From Sphingomonas sp. CBMAI 2297 (GTDB lineage Bacteria > Pseudomonadota > Alphaproteobacteria > Sphingomonadales > Sphingomonadaceae), in assembly GCF_029870595.1 (NCBI RefSeq), contig NZ_JAPDIR010000009.1:1-64000 (forward strand): a stretch of 64,000 bases of DNA, given 5' to 3'. Shown piece after piece: positions 36,045 to 44,948 of the stretch (position 1 is its first letter; every line of letters starts with the position of its first letter). The position numbers were made by a program, and so were the translations under genes. Under the pieces are notes generated by a model. It saw only the letters and a program-made list of their open reading frames with translations. It did no database searches and was not told the DNA's origin.

Positions 36045-36640
36045 CGCTTCAGGCCTCCGCGCCGCTGTGCAGCGATTCGGCTTGCCGATGGATGAACCAG
36101 GCGCGGAAGTTTACGAAGCCTAGGCTATGGGGGGCCCGATTTCCCTCCCCGGAATTTGGGCCCTGTCCGGATATGGCGGGCTGCGGGATGTGCGACACGA
36201 TCATGCCGTGGACGCAAGCAGAGGAAACCCTACTAGTAAAGGGTCCGGGTGCGCCGACAGTCCCGATCTCGGTTCGACCTGGAACTTATCGGGGTAGATG
36301 GGGCCATCGCGGCTCCATTACTCCAGATGTCGATTGGGCCCGATCGGGGACGCATACCCCCCTCCGTCCCCCTCTCCGTCAGCCCCCGCTTCCCTCTCTC
36401 CGTCATCCCCGCGAAGGCGGGGATCCAGGGCCATGCGCAAGGGCCGCGTGGGTCGCGTTACCGTCTCCGACAACCGCTTCGATTGTCCCATATTATCCTG
36501 GATCCACGCCTTCGCGGGGGATGACGATGGATGCGGGATGATGGTGGAGAGTATGAGCCCGTGACCCAGGCCCCTGCCACAATCCGGGAATGGTGAAATC
36601 TCCGGATCGCAAGGCGGAAAGCGCCGGCCGACCCGGCGCC
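36045..36640. other. 596-base intergenic region with one repeat element
   Basis: No gene is supported. It carries repeat element C (36401-36526). The stretch 36120-36300 includes a short AT-richer ACTAGTAAAGGG and a small ORF of no recognisable character. It separates the spermidine-synthase-like gene (start 36044) from the GNAT operon's end. Confidence 0.55.
36401..36526. repeat. Interspersed element C
   Basis: The ends are CGTCATCCCCGCGAAGGCGG and CGCCTTCGCGGGGGATGACG. The interior shares GACAACCGCTTCGATTGTCC with elements A and B but is about ten bases shorter. Confidence 0.8.
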
Positions 36641-37171
36641 TCACCCGCCGGGCCGTGCGATCCGATAGGTGATGTGCGGGTTCAGCCAGTCGGGTGCCTG
36701 GGGATGGATGAAATCCTCGGCGGGAACCCGCACCATGCCCAGCCGCTCCATCAGCCCCCAGCTGCGGGCGTTGCCGAGCACCGTCATCGCCGCGACCGTC
36801 GGCACGTCGAGGCTGGCCCAGGCCCAGTCGAGGCTCGCCTGCGCGCCTTCGCGGGCATAGCCCCTGCCCCAATGAGCCGCCGCGAAGCGCCAGCCGATCT
36901 CGGTCTCTCCGAAGAGCGGTGTTCCCTCCGGCCCGGGCTTGAGGCCGCAAAAGCCGAGGAACGCGCCGTCTTCCTTGCGCTCCACCGCCCAGAAGCAATG
37001 GCCATGGGCGTCGAGCAGGGCATTCTGCCGCGCCATCGCGGCATCGGCGGCCTCGGGACTCAACGGCGGACCAAGGAACTCCATCACCGCGGGGTCCCGG
37101 CCCATGGCGTGCCAGGCCGGCCGGTCGCTTTCCCGCCAGCGACGCAGGACCAGGCGTTCGGTCTCGATCAT
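36641..37171 (-). CDS. GNAT N-acetyltransferase (first of three tandem copies, third in transcript)
   Basis: 176 residues from ATG 37171. RimJ/RimL-like: MIETERLVLRRWRESDRPAW start, the acetyl-CoA loop in AHWGRGYAREGAQASLDWAW, and NARSWGLMERLGMVRV. It starts inside the last codon of the second GNAT gene (ATGA). It is less like the other two copies but shares the same start, loop and GLMERLGM region. Confidence 0.88.
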   Translation of the reverse strand: MIETERLVLRRWRESDRPAWHAMGRDPAVMEFLGPPLSPEAADAAMARQNALLDAHGHCFWAVERKEDGAFLGFCGLKPGPEGTPLFGETEIGWRFAAAHWGRGYAREGAQASLDWAWASLDVPTVAAMTVLGNARSWGLMERLGMVRVPAEDFIHPQAPDWLNPHITYRIARPGG

Positions 37172-37710
37172 GCGGGGCGCTCCAGGATATACACGATCAT
37201 CGCGCCCACGGGATCGTCGGGCGCATGCGCGCGGAGGTGGAAGTCGAGATCGGGGCGGCGACGCATGCCGAGCCGCTCCATCAGCCCCCAGCTGCGATCG
37301 TTGGCGATCGTGGTCCAGGCGCCGATCGCCGGCGCATCGAGATGGGCCCAGCCCCAGGCGATGCTCGCCGCGGCCGCCTCGCGGGCATAGCCCTTGCCCC
37401 AATGGGCCTCGGCGATGCGCCAGCCGATCTCCGGCATGCCGGCAACCGGCGCTTCGGGGCCATAGTTGCTGGCGATGCGGAGGCCGCAGCTGCCGATCAG
37501 CTCGCCGGTCTCGCGGAGCATGGTGGCCCAATAGCAGAAGCCGTAACGCGCCTGATCCTCGAGCCGCCGCGCGAACATCGCGTCGATGTCCGCCGGCGCC
37601 TTCAGCCCGCCGAGCCGCGCCATCATCGCGGGCGTGTTGACCAGGGCTTCGAATGCCGGACGGTCGGCGGGCGTCCAGGGACGCAGGCTGAGGCGCGCGG
37701 TCTCGATCAT
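37168..37710 (-). CDS. GNAT N-acetyltransferase (second tandem copy)
   Basis: 180 residues from ATG 37710. MIETARLSLRPWTPADRPAF, GELIGSCGLRIASNYG, acetyl-CoA loop IAEAHWGKGYAREAAAASIA, NDRSWGLMERLGMRRRPDLD and terminal IVYILERPA. It joins the third copy and the first copy by four-base overlaps. Substrate unknown (protein N-terminus, aminoglycoside or small molecule). Confidence 0.88.
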   Translation of the reverse strand: MIETARLSLRPWTPADRPAFEALVNTPAMMARLGGLKAPADIDAMFARRLEDQARYGFCYWATMLRETGELIGSCGLRIASNYGPEAPVAGMPEIGWRIAEAHWGKGYAREAAAASIAWGWAHLDAPAIGAWTTIANDRSWGLMERLGMRRRPDLDFHLRAHAPDDPVGAMIVYILERPA

Positions 37711-38243
37711 GCCGGGCGGTCGATCGCGTAGACGATCATCGCGCCGAAGGGGTCGCCGGGCGCATAATCGGGGTGCCGGAAATCGAGATCGGCGCGGCGG
37801 CGCATGCCCAGCCGCTCCATCAGCCCCCAGCTGCGGCGGTTGCCGATCACCGTCCAGGCGGCGATGCGCGGGCGGGCGGTATTGGCCCAGCCCCAGGCGA
37901 TGCTCGCCTCGGCCGCCTCGCGGGCAATGCCCTGCCCCCAGAATTTCTCGCCGATGCGCCAGCCGATCTCCAGCTCCTCGGGCACCGGCGTGCCGGGATG
38001 GCCGCCGATGCGCACGCCGCAGACGCCGGCCAGCTCGCCGGTCTCGCCGATCTCGACCACCCACATGCAATGGCCGTGGCGCGCTTGCTGCGCCATCATC
38101 TTGTCGATGATCGCGTCGTGCTTCGCCCGGGGTACGGGGCCGCCGAAATGCTCCATCATCGCCGGCGTGTTGGCGAGCGCATGGAAGACGGGCTTGTCCG
38201 TCTCGCGCCAGGGACGGAGGATCAGGCGCGCCGTCGCGATCAT
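37707..38243 (-). CDS. GNAT N-acetyltransferase (third tandem copy, adjacent to hemB)
   Basis: 178 residues. MIATARLILRPWRETDKPVF, TGELAGVCGVRIGG, IGEKFWGQGIAREAAEASIA and RRSWGLMERLGMRRRADLDF. The C-terminus DPFGAMIVYAIDRPA nearly matches the second copy's. It starts four bases inside the hemB 3' end (38240-38243), so hemB and the three GNAT genes form one coupled string. Confidence 0.88.
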   Translation of the reverse strand: MIATARLILRPWRETDKPVFHALANTPAMMEHFGGPVPRAKHDAIIDKMMAQQARHGHCMWVVEIGETGELAGVCGVRIGGHPGTPVPEELEIGWRIGEKFWGQGIAREAAEASIAWGWANTARPRIAAWTVIGNRRSWGLMERLGMRRRADLDFRHPDYAPGDPFGAMIVYAIDRPA

Positions 38244-39226
38244 CCGGCGAGCAGCCTTGCCGCCAGCGGCGCGTGATAGCTGAGCACGCCCGAGCAGCCG
38301 GCCCGGCGAAAGGCCATCAGCGTCTCGAGCACCAGCGCCTCGCGCTCCCCTGCCCCGGCCGCCGCGGCCGCTTCGATCATCGCGTACTCGCCGGAGACCT
38401 GATAGGCGAACACCGGCACCTGGAACGCGTCCTTCACGCGCAGGATGATGTCGAGATAGGGCAGCCCGGGCTTCACCATCACGCTGTCCGCGCCCTCGGC
38501 CAGGTCGAGCGCGACTTCCCGCAGCGCTTCCTCGGCATTGGCCGGATCCATCTGATAGGTCTTCTTGTCGCCCTTGAGCAGCCCGCGGCTGCCCACCGCG
38601 TCGCGGAAGGGGCCGTAAAAGGCCGAGGCATATTTGGCGGCATAGGCCATGATCTGGACGTTGACATGGCCATTGGCTTCGAGCGCGCCGCGGATCGCGC
38701 CGACCCGGCCGTCCATCATGTCCGACGGGGCGACGATGTCCGCCCCCGCCTCGGCCTGGAGCAGCGCCTGGTCGACCAGCACGGCGCTGGTCTCGTCGTT
38801 GAGGACATAGCCCTGAGCATCGACGATGCCGTCATGGCCATGCGCGGTATAAGGGTCGAGCGCCACGTCGGTGAGCACGCCGATATCGGGCACCGCGTCC
38901 TTGATCGCGCGGATCGCCCGGCACATCAGATTGTCCGGATTGAGCGCCTCGCGCCCGTCATCGGTGCGCAGCTCCCGCGGCGTGTTGGGGAAGAGCGCCA
39001 GGCAGGGAATGCCGAGCTCGCGGGCCTCGCGCGCGCGCGCCGCGATGTCCTTCACGCCCCAGCGCGAGACGCCGGGGAGCGAGGCGATCGGCTCTTCCGC
39101 CGCGCCTTCGGTGACGAAGAGCGGCCAGATCAGGTTCGCCGGGGTGAGCACGGTTTCCGCGTGCAGCCGGCGGCTCCATTCGGAGGCGCGGGTGCGGCGG
39201 AGGCGGAGCGCGGGATACTGACTCAT
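38240..39226 (-). CDS. hemB: Porphobilinogen synthase (delta-aminolevulinate dehydratase)
   Basis: 328 residues. Condenses two 5-aminolevulinates in heme synthesis. Motifs: LIWPLFVTEG, DVALDPYTAHGHDGIV (Asp/Ala in place of the zinc cysteines, so the Mg-dependent alphaproteobacterial type), DIVAPSDMMDGRVGAIR, FYGPFRDAVGSRGLLKGDKK and the catalytic lysine in SVMVKPGLPYLDII. It follows the MATE gene by 18 bases and is followed by the GNAT array. Confidence 0.97.
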   Translation of the reverse strand: MSQYPALRLRRTRASEWSRRLHAETVLTPANLIWPLFVTEGAAEEPIASLPGVSRWGVKDIAARAREARELGIPCLALFPNTPRELRTDDGREALNPDNLMCRAIRAIKDAVPDIGVLTDVALDPYTAHGHDGIVDAQGYVLNDETSAVLVDQALLQAEAGADIVAPSDMMDGRVGAIRGALEANGHVNVQIMAYAAKYASAFYGPFRDAVGSRGLLKGDKKTYQMDPANAEEALREVALDLAEGADSVMVKPGLPYLDIILRVKDAFQVPVFAYQVSGEYAMIEAAAAAGAGEREALVLETLMAFRRAGCSGVLSYHAPLAARLLAG

Positions 39227-39244
39227 GGCCGCGCTGATGCGCCC

Positions 39245-40693
39245 TCAGCAATTGGGTTGCAAGCGCCCCGCGGGCTCGGTGGCGGCGAGCGCCTCCTCCT
39301 CCACCGCGACGGGCTCGGGCGGCACTTCCAGCACTTCGCTGCGCCAGTGGCCATAGCGATAGTAGAGCGCCGCCAGCGCCAGCGAGCAGGCAGACCCGAT
39401 CGGAAAGGCCAGCCACAGCGCGTCGCTGCCGAACCAGCGCTGGCCGAGGACGGCGAAACCGAAGCGGATCGGGAAAAGCGTGATCGCCAGGATGACCAAA
39501 GGCGGCACGGTGGCGCCGTTGGCGCGGACGGTGGAGAACAGCACCATGGTCGCGCCGAACATCACGAAGGTCCAGCTGGCGAGCAGCTGGATGTGGCGCG
39601 CGATCGGGATCGCCGGGCTGTCGCCGCCGACGAACAGCGCCATGACCGGGCGATCGAACAGGAGGATCGCGACGATCACGACCAGGGTTATGACGGTGTT
39701 GTAGGCCAGCCCGGCGCGGGTGATCGCGTTCACCCGGTCCCATCTCCCCGCGCCGATATTCTGCGCGGCCATGCTCGACACGGCGACGCCGATCGCCATC
39801 GCCGGCATCTGGATATAGGTCCAGAGCTGCTGCGAGACGGCATAGGCTGCGGCGGTGTCGACGCCGAGCCGGTTGACCAGCCCGATCATGGTGAGGCCGG
39901 CGGTGGACATGACGAGCATCTGCGCGCCCATCGGCAATCCCTTGGCGACAATGGTGCGGACCAGCGCCCTTTCCGGGATCAGATAGTGCAGCTCATGGCC
40001 CCGCAGCCGCACCGGCAAGTCGCGCCAATAGACGTAGAGGAGCAGGCCGAAGGACGAGACCAGCCCGGCAAGCAGCGTCGCGGTGGCCGAGCCGGCGATG
40101 CCCATGCGGGGGAACGGGCCGATGCCCTGGATCAGCAGCGGGTTCAGCCCCGCGTCGATCGTGACGCTCAGCACCATGAACCAGAGCGGCGTGATCGAAT
40201 CGCCGGTGCCGCGCAGGCTCATCTGGATGAGCACGCCGAGCATGCTGAACGGCAGGCCGAGGAAGATGACGCGCAGATAGTCGCGCGCCATGTCCTGCGC
40301 CTCGCCGGGGGTGGCGAGCAGGCGGAGGATCTGCGGGGCGAACAGCCAGCCGAGGATCGCGATCACCACCGCGCCGCCCATTACCAGCCCGATCGCCGAG
40401 CCGAAGGCGCGCCGCGCCGCCTCGACGTCGCGCCGCCCCATCGACTGGCCGATCAGGATCGTCGCCGCCATGCCGAAGCCGAACACCGCCGAGAACATCA
40501 GGAACATGATGATGTTGGCATTGGCGGTTGCCGCCAGCGCCTGCTCGCCCAGGAAGCGGCCGACCCAGATCGAGTTGATCGAGCCGTTCAGCGACTGGAG
40601 GATGTTCGAGCCCAGCGTGGGCAGCGCGAACAGCAGCAGCGTCCGGCTGATCGGGCCCTGGGTCAGGTCGTGGCGTTGGGGAGGACCGGCCAT
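39245..40693 (-). CDS. MATE-family multidrug/Na+ efflux transporter
   Basis: 482 residues from ATG 40693. Twelve predicted helices in two six-helix halves. Typical start LTQGPISRTLLLFALPTLGS, then AAFGFGMAATILIGQSMGRR-like sequence, and GARWDRVNA-type loops in the second half (GAGRWDRVNAITRAGLAYN). It exports cationic compounds in exchange for Na+ or H+. Cytoplasmic tail rich in acidic residues. Upstream of hemB on the same strand, probably co-transcribed. Confidence 0.92.
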   Translation of the reverse strand: MAGPPQRHDLTQGPISRTLLLFALPTLGSNILQSLNGSINSIWVGRFLGEQALAATANANIIMFLMFSAVFGFGMAATILIGQSMGRRDVEAARRAFGSAIGLVMGGAVVIAILGWLFAPQILRLLATPGEAQDMARDYLRVIFLGLPFSMLGVLIQMSLRGTGDSITPLWFMVLSVTIDAGLNPLLIQGIGPFPRMGIAGSATATLLAGLVSSFGLLLYVYWRDLPVRLRGHELHYLIPERALVRTIVAKGLPMGAQMLVMSTAGLTMIGLVNRLGVDTAAAYAVSQQLWTYIQMPAMAIGVAVSSMAAQNIGAGRWDRVNAITRAGLAYNTVITLVVIVAILLFDRPVMALFVGGDSPAIPIARHIQLLASWTFVMFGATMVLFSTVRANGATVPPLVILAITLFPIRFGFAVLGQRWFGSDALWLAFPIGSACSLALAALYYRYGHWRSEVLEVPPEPVAVEEEALAATEPAGRLQPNC

Positions 40694-40765
40694 GGCGCTC
40701 GCTCTGGTTGGAGTCGGCGGAAAGGACCTCCCGCCGCTCCTCACCAGCACCCGGCGGCGGTCAGG

Positions 40766-41806
40766 TCAAGCCGGCTGGGCGCGCCGGCGGCGCATCACCC
40801 AGAGCGCGATCGTGCCCAGCGCGAACAGGCCCAGCGCCTCCTCCGGGATCGGGCTGGGATCGCCGCCGCCCGGATTGGTGGTGCCCGGCGGCGTATAGGT
40901 GCCGGTATAGGTGCCGAGGTGGAACTCGCCGTTCTGGACGAGGCTGCCGAACACCGCCGAGCCCTGGATATAGTTGCCGGTGGTCGCCGCCGCGCTCGGC
41001 GCGAGCACCGATCCGCCCCAGGCAGTGGTGGCGTTCAGCGTCTTCGCATCGGGGAAGTTCCAGATCACGTGCTGGCCCAGCCCCTGGGTGCCGCCCAGGA
41101 AATTGTCGTTGAGCGTCACGTTCGCGCCGCTGACGTTGACGATCGCGGTGTCGGCGCCGTTCAGGTTGAACTGGATCTCGCCGATCTTGTCGAGATCGGC
41201 GGCGCTGATGTTGAACACCGCCACGCCGTCCGCGTTCGGCACCGCGTTGAAAGTGCCGCGATTGCCGGCGATCACCAGGTTGCTGTTGGCATCGAGCCCG
41301 CCCAGCGTGCGCGACAGGTCGGTCAGGCTGCTGGTGAGCAGGCTGCCCTGCTGCTTCAGATTGACCGAGAAGGCCGGATCGCTCGCCGTCAGGCCCGACT
41401 GCACGGTGTTCTGGTTGACGTTGGTGTTGGCGATCGTGCCGCCGACCTTCACCGTCTGCGCCGGCCCGTTGAGGTTGAAGCCGCTGTTGACGTTGCCGCC
41501 GATCACCGCGCCCGAACCGTTGTTAAGGTTCTTGGTCGAGCCGTTGACATCGCCCACCACGGTGAGGCCAGGCACGCCGAGCGGGCTCGGGGCGGGATTG
41601 CCGATCTGATAGTTGGAGGAATTGCCGTTGAGGTTGCCGCCGACGAAGGTCCGCCCCTCGACTTCCGACGAGGAGGTCAGGTCGCCGAGCACGACGAGGT
41701 TCCAGGTGCGCAGCGCATCGAGCCCGGCGATGGACTGGGCGGACGCGGGCATGGCGGCGAACAGCGCCGCTGCGGCAATGCCGGCGGAAAGCAGAAGGCG
41801 GTTCAT
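40766..41806 (-). CDS. Choice-of-anchor A family exported protein with PEP-CTERM-like tail
   Basis: 346 residues. Signal peptide MNRLLLSAGIAAAALFAAMP, then SAQS. The main domain is the choice-of-anchor A type: WNLVVLGDLTSSSEVEGRTF and repeated VGGNLNGN/VIGGNVNS turns, Asn/Gly-rich beta repeats. The C-terminus has PSPIPEEALGLFALGTIALW followed by RRRRAQ, a sorting-signal-like segment (PEP motif, helix, basic cluster). This suggests surface or extracellular-matrix display through exosortase, which is not in the window. Function unknown. Its ribosome site is masked by the hairpin at 41812-41837. Confidence 0.85.
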   Translation of the reverse strand: MNRLLLSAGIAAAALFAAMPASAQSIAGLDALRTWNLVVLGDLTSSSEVEGRTFVGGNLNGNSSNYQIGNPAPSPLGVPGLTVVGDVNGSTKNLNNGSGAVIGGNVNSGFNLNGPAQTVKVGGTIANTNVNQNTVQSGLTASDPAFSVNLKQQGSLLTSSLTDLSRTLGGLDANSNLVIAGNRGTFNAVPNADGVAVFNISAADLDKIGEIQFNLNGADTAIVNVSGANVTLNDNFLGGTQGLGQHVIWNFPDAKTLNATTAWGGSVLAPSAAATTGNYIQGSAVFGSLVQNGEFHLGTYTGTYTPPGTTNPGGGDPSPIPEEALGLFALGTIALWVMRRRRAQPA

Positions 41807-41811
41807 GGCGA

Positions 41812-41837
41812 CTCCGAGGGATTAGCGACTCGGAGTT
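41812..41837 (-). promoter_or_regulatory. Leader hairpin covering the ribosome-binding site of the choice-of-anchor A gene
   Basis: On the minus-strand transcript ACTCCGAG (41837-41830) pairs perfectly with CTCGGAGT (41819-41812) around a ten-base loop. The 3' arm contains the GGAG ribosome site, six bases before the ATG at 41806. Opening of the 8-bp stem would be needed for efficient translation, as in an RNA thermometer or a protein-controlled leader. Confidence 0.55.
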
Positions 41838-41916
41838 GGTTAAAGGGGCTGGAATGCCCGGAGGATATTGAGAACTATGGTTAACGGCGTCCCGTATCGG
41901 GAGGCTCGCCCATTTC

Positions 41917-42000
41917 CGTCATCCCGGCGAAAGCCGGGATCTCATGCGATCATGAGCGAAAAGCCCAGTGCACGAGACCCCTGCTTTCGCCGGGATGACG
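41917..42000. repeat. REP/REPIN-like paired palindrome F
   Basis: CGTCATCCCGGCGAAAGCCG starts it and CCCCTGCTTTCGCCGGGATGACG-type sequence ends it, each arm able to fold (CCCGGCGAAAGCCGGG). It lies just downstream of the valS stop. Confidence 0.7.
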
Positions 42001-42007
42001 ATCTGGA

Positions 42008-44785
42008 TCAGCCCAGCCGCGCCAGCGCGGCCGACAGCCGCTCCGCCTCGGCGGCCTTTTCGGCATGGTCGGTGCGGGCCTTCTCGACTGCCTCGGGCTT
42101 GGCCTTCTCGACGAAGCTGGCATTGCCCAGCCGGCCCGCCAGGCCGTCGCGCTCCTTCTCGGCCGCGGCGATCGCCTTGGCGAGGCGCGCCTTCTCGGCT
42201 TCGATGTCGACCACATCGCCGAGCGGCACCACGAAGGTCGCCTCGTCGACGATGATCTGCAGCGAGCCGCCCGCAGGTACTTCGCCCGCGGCCTGATCGA
42301 CACGGGCGAGGCGCGCCAGCGCGGCTTCCTGGCGGCCCAGGCGCGCGCTGGTCTCGGCCGAGGCGTCGCGCACGAACACCGGCAGGCGCGCACCCGGCGG
42401 CACGTTCAGCTCGGTGCGGGCGGCGCGGATCTCGCTCACCAGCCGGATCAGCCAGTCCACCTCCTGCGCCGCCGCCGGATCGAGCGCGCGGGCATCGGCC
42501 ATCGGCCATCTCGCCACGATCAGCTCGTGATCGCGCGGACCCATCTTCGACCACAGCTCCTCGGTGATGAAGGGCATGAACGGGTGGAGCATGACCAGGA
42601 TCTGGTCGAGCACCCAGCCCGCCACCGCGCGCGTCTCTTCGGCACCCTCGGCGCCTTCGCCCTGAAGGACCGGCTTGATCAGCTCCAGATACCAGTCGCA
42701 GAAACGGCTCCAGACGAACTGGTAGATGCTGTTCGCCGCCTCGTCGAAGCGCAGATCGGCCAGCGCGAGGTCGATCGCCTGGACGGTGGCGACCGCCTCG
42801 GCGACGATCCAGCGATTGACCGCCAGCTGCGCCGCAGGCGGCTCGAGCGTGGTCGAGGCCGAGATGCCGTTCGACTGGGCGAAGCGCGCGGCGTTCCACA
42901 GCTTGGTCGCGAAGTTGCGATAGCCCTCGATCCGGCGCTCATCCATCTTGATGTCGCGGCCCTGGCTTTCCATCGCCGCCATGAAGAAGCGCAGCGCATC
43001 GGCGCCATAGCTGTCGATCAGCCCGAGCGGATTGACGACATTGCCCTTGGACTTGGACATTTTCTGCCCGTCCGCCGCACGGACAAGACCGTGTAGATAC
43101 AGGGTCTTGAAGGGCACTGCTTTCATGAAGTGCAAGCCCTGCATCATCATGCGGGCATCCCAGAAGAACAGGATGTCGAAGCCCGAGATCAGCACGTCGT
43201 TCGGATAGCGGCCGCCGAGCGTGGCATCGGGATTCTCCGGCCAGCCCATCGTCGCGAAGGGCCAGAGGGCGGAGGAGAACCAGGTGTCGAGCACGTCATT
43301 GTCCTGCCAAAGGATGACGGCATCGGGGTTCCCGGCCTGCATTTCGCGGGCTGCCTGCTCATTTTCGACGATCAGGATGGCTCCGCCCGCAAGGTCGACG
43401 CCGGTGCCGGGGCTGCCCGACGTTACGAGCCCTGCGAGTTCTTCCTCGCTCTCCGCGACGAAGATACGGCCATCCAGTGCGAACCAGGCCGGAATCCGGT
43501 GCCCCCACCAGAGCTGGCGGCTCACGCACCAGGGCTGGATGTTCTCCATCCAGTTGAAATAGGTCTTTTCCCAGCTCTTCGGCACGATCTTCGTGGCGCC
43601 CGAGCGCACGGCCTCGATCGCCGGCTTGGCCAAGGTAGCGGCATCGACATACCATTGGTCGGTCAACCAGGGCTCGATCACGTCGCCCGAGCGATCGCCG
43701 AACGGCGTCGCGATCGTGCGTGGCTCGGCGTCATGCGCCGCGCCTTCCTTGTCGATGTGCGGGATCAGGAAGCCTTCTTCCTTCAGCCGCGCGACCACCA
43801 GCTTGCGCGCCTCGAACCGGTCGATGCCGAGCAGTTCGGCGGGGATCAGCCCGTCGGCGGTCTGGGTAATGCGGGCCTTGGCGTCGAGCATGTTCAGCAT
43901 GTCGCGCGCCTCGATCCCGGCCCGCCTGCCGACCTCGAAGTCGTTGAAATCATGCCCCGGCGTGATCTTCACCGCGCCCGAACCGAGCTCGGGATCGGCG
44001 TGCTCGTCGGTGACGATCGGGATCAGGCGGCCGGTGATCGGCAGCTTGACCATCTTGCCGACCAGCGCGGTGTAGCGCGTGTCCTCGGCGTTCACCGCCA
44101 CCGCCATGTCGGCGAGCATCGTCTCGGGGCGCGTGGTCGCGACCTCGATGAAGCCCGAGCCGTCGGCTAGCGGGTATTTCAGGTGCCAGAAACTGCCCTT
44201 GACGTCCCTGGTCTCGACTTCGAGGTCGCTGATCGCGGTGCCCAGGCCCGGATCCCAGTTCACCAGCCGCTTGTCGCGGTAGAGCAGGCCCTGCCTGTGC
44301 AGCTCGACGAACACCTTGAGGACGGCCTTGGAGAAGCCCTCGTCCATGGTGAAGCGCTCGTCGGACCAGTCCATCGAGCAGCCGAGGCGGCGGAGCTGCT
44401 GCGTGATCTCGCCCCCGCTCTCCTCCTTCCACTCCCAGACCTTGGCGACGAACTCCTCGCGCGTGAAGTCGGTGCGCTTCTGCTGTCTGAGGTTCATCTG
44501 GCGCTCGACCACCATCTGGGTCGCGATGCCGGCATGATCGGTGCCGACCACCCAACGCGCGTCCTTGCCCTTCAGCCGGGCGTGGCGGACCAGGATGTCC
44601 TGCAGCGTGTTGTCGAGCGCATGGCCGATATGCAGGCTGCCCGTCACGTTGGGCGGCGGGTTCACCAGCGTCCAGGGGTCGGCGCCGTCACGCTCGGGGC
44701 GGAACAGGCCGTTGGCTTCCCAATGCCGGTACCAGCGGGATTCGAGCTCGGCGGGGTCGAAGGTCTTGGGCAGTTCGGTGGTCAT
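42008..44785 (-). CDS. valS: Valyl-tRNA synthetase
   Basis: 925 residues from ATG 44785. Class I synthetase: catalytic HIGH in [36 protein letters not shown] near residue 570, an editing CP1 domain in between, an anticodon-binding domain, and a C-terminal coiled coil ([20 protein letters not shown]). Normal family length. The start [20 protein letters not shown] fits; a frame to 45022 adds non-coding-looking sequence. The popZ-tolC cluster lies upstream on the same strand, with the S9 peptidase between. Confidence 0.97.
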   Translation of the reverse strand: MTTELPKTFDPAELESRWYRHWEANGLFRPERDGADPWTLVNPPPNVTGSLHIGHALDNTLQDILVRHARLKGKDARWVVGTDHAGIATQMVVERQMNLRQQKRTDFTREEFVAKVWEWKEESGGEITQQLRRLGCSMDWSDERFTMDEGFSKAVLKVFVELHRQGLLYRDKRLVNWDPGLGTAISDLEVETRDVKGSFWHLKYPLADGSGFIEVATTRPETMLADMAVAVNAEDTRYTALVGKMVKLPITGRLIPIVTDEHADPELGSGAVKITPGHDFNDFEVGRRAGIEARDMLNMLDAKARITQTADGLIPAELLGIDRFEARKLVVARLKEEGFLIPHIDKEGAAHDAEPRTIATPFGDRSGDVIEPWLTDQWYVDAATLAKPAIEAVRSGATKIVPKSWEKTYFNWMENIQPWCVSRQLWWGHRIPAWFALDGRIFVAESEEELAGLVTSGSPGTGVDLAGGAILIVENEQAAREMQAGNPDAVILWQDNDVLDTWFSSALWPFATMGWPENPDATLGGRYPNDVLISGFDILFFWDARMMMQGLHFMKAVPFKTLYLHGLVRAADGQKMSKSKGNVVNPLGLIDSYGADALRFFMAAMESQGRDIKMDERRIEGYRNFATKLWNAARFAQSNGISASTTLEPPAAQLAVNRWIVAEAVATVQAIDLALADLRFDEAANSIYQFVWSRFCDWYLELIKPVLQGEGAEGAEETRAVAGWVLDQILVMLHPFMPFITEELWSKMGPRDHELIVARWPMADARALDPAAAQEVDWLIRLVSEIRAARTELNVPPGARLPVFVRDASAETSARLGRQEAALARLARVDQAAGEVPAGGSLQIIVDEATFVVPLGDVVDIEAEKARLAKAIAAAEKERDGLAGRLGNASFVEKAKPEAVEKARTDHAEKAAEAERLSAALARLG

Positions 44786-44838
44786 GCCCCTGCCCTTAGC
44801 GAGGTGTTTGCGTGGTGCAAACTCCCTCGCCCCACTTC

Positions 44839-44927
44839 CGTCACCCTGAACTCGTTTCAGGGTCCAACGCGCCGCAAGCGATATCGCCGGTGGAAAGTTG
44901 GATGCTGAAACGAGTTCAGCATGACGG
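44839..44927. repeat. Paired hairpin element G
   Basis: It has two stems of similar sequence: ACCCTGAACTCGTTTCAGGGT and ATGCTGAAACGAGTTCAGCAT-type arms, framed by CCGTCA and TGACGG. It lies between valS start (44785) and S9 peptidase stop (44949) and may act as a terminator or REP. Confidence 0.65.
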
Positions 44928-44948
44928 AAGCTTATTGCGGCTATGGCC

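Noticed and set aside
38273..41884. A 1203-codon plus-strand open frame
   Set aside because: It is antisense to hemB, the MATE gene and the choice-of-anchor A gene, all clear families. Its protein is Arg/His/Gly-rich without any domain, a usual effect of high GC.
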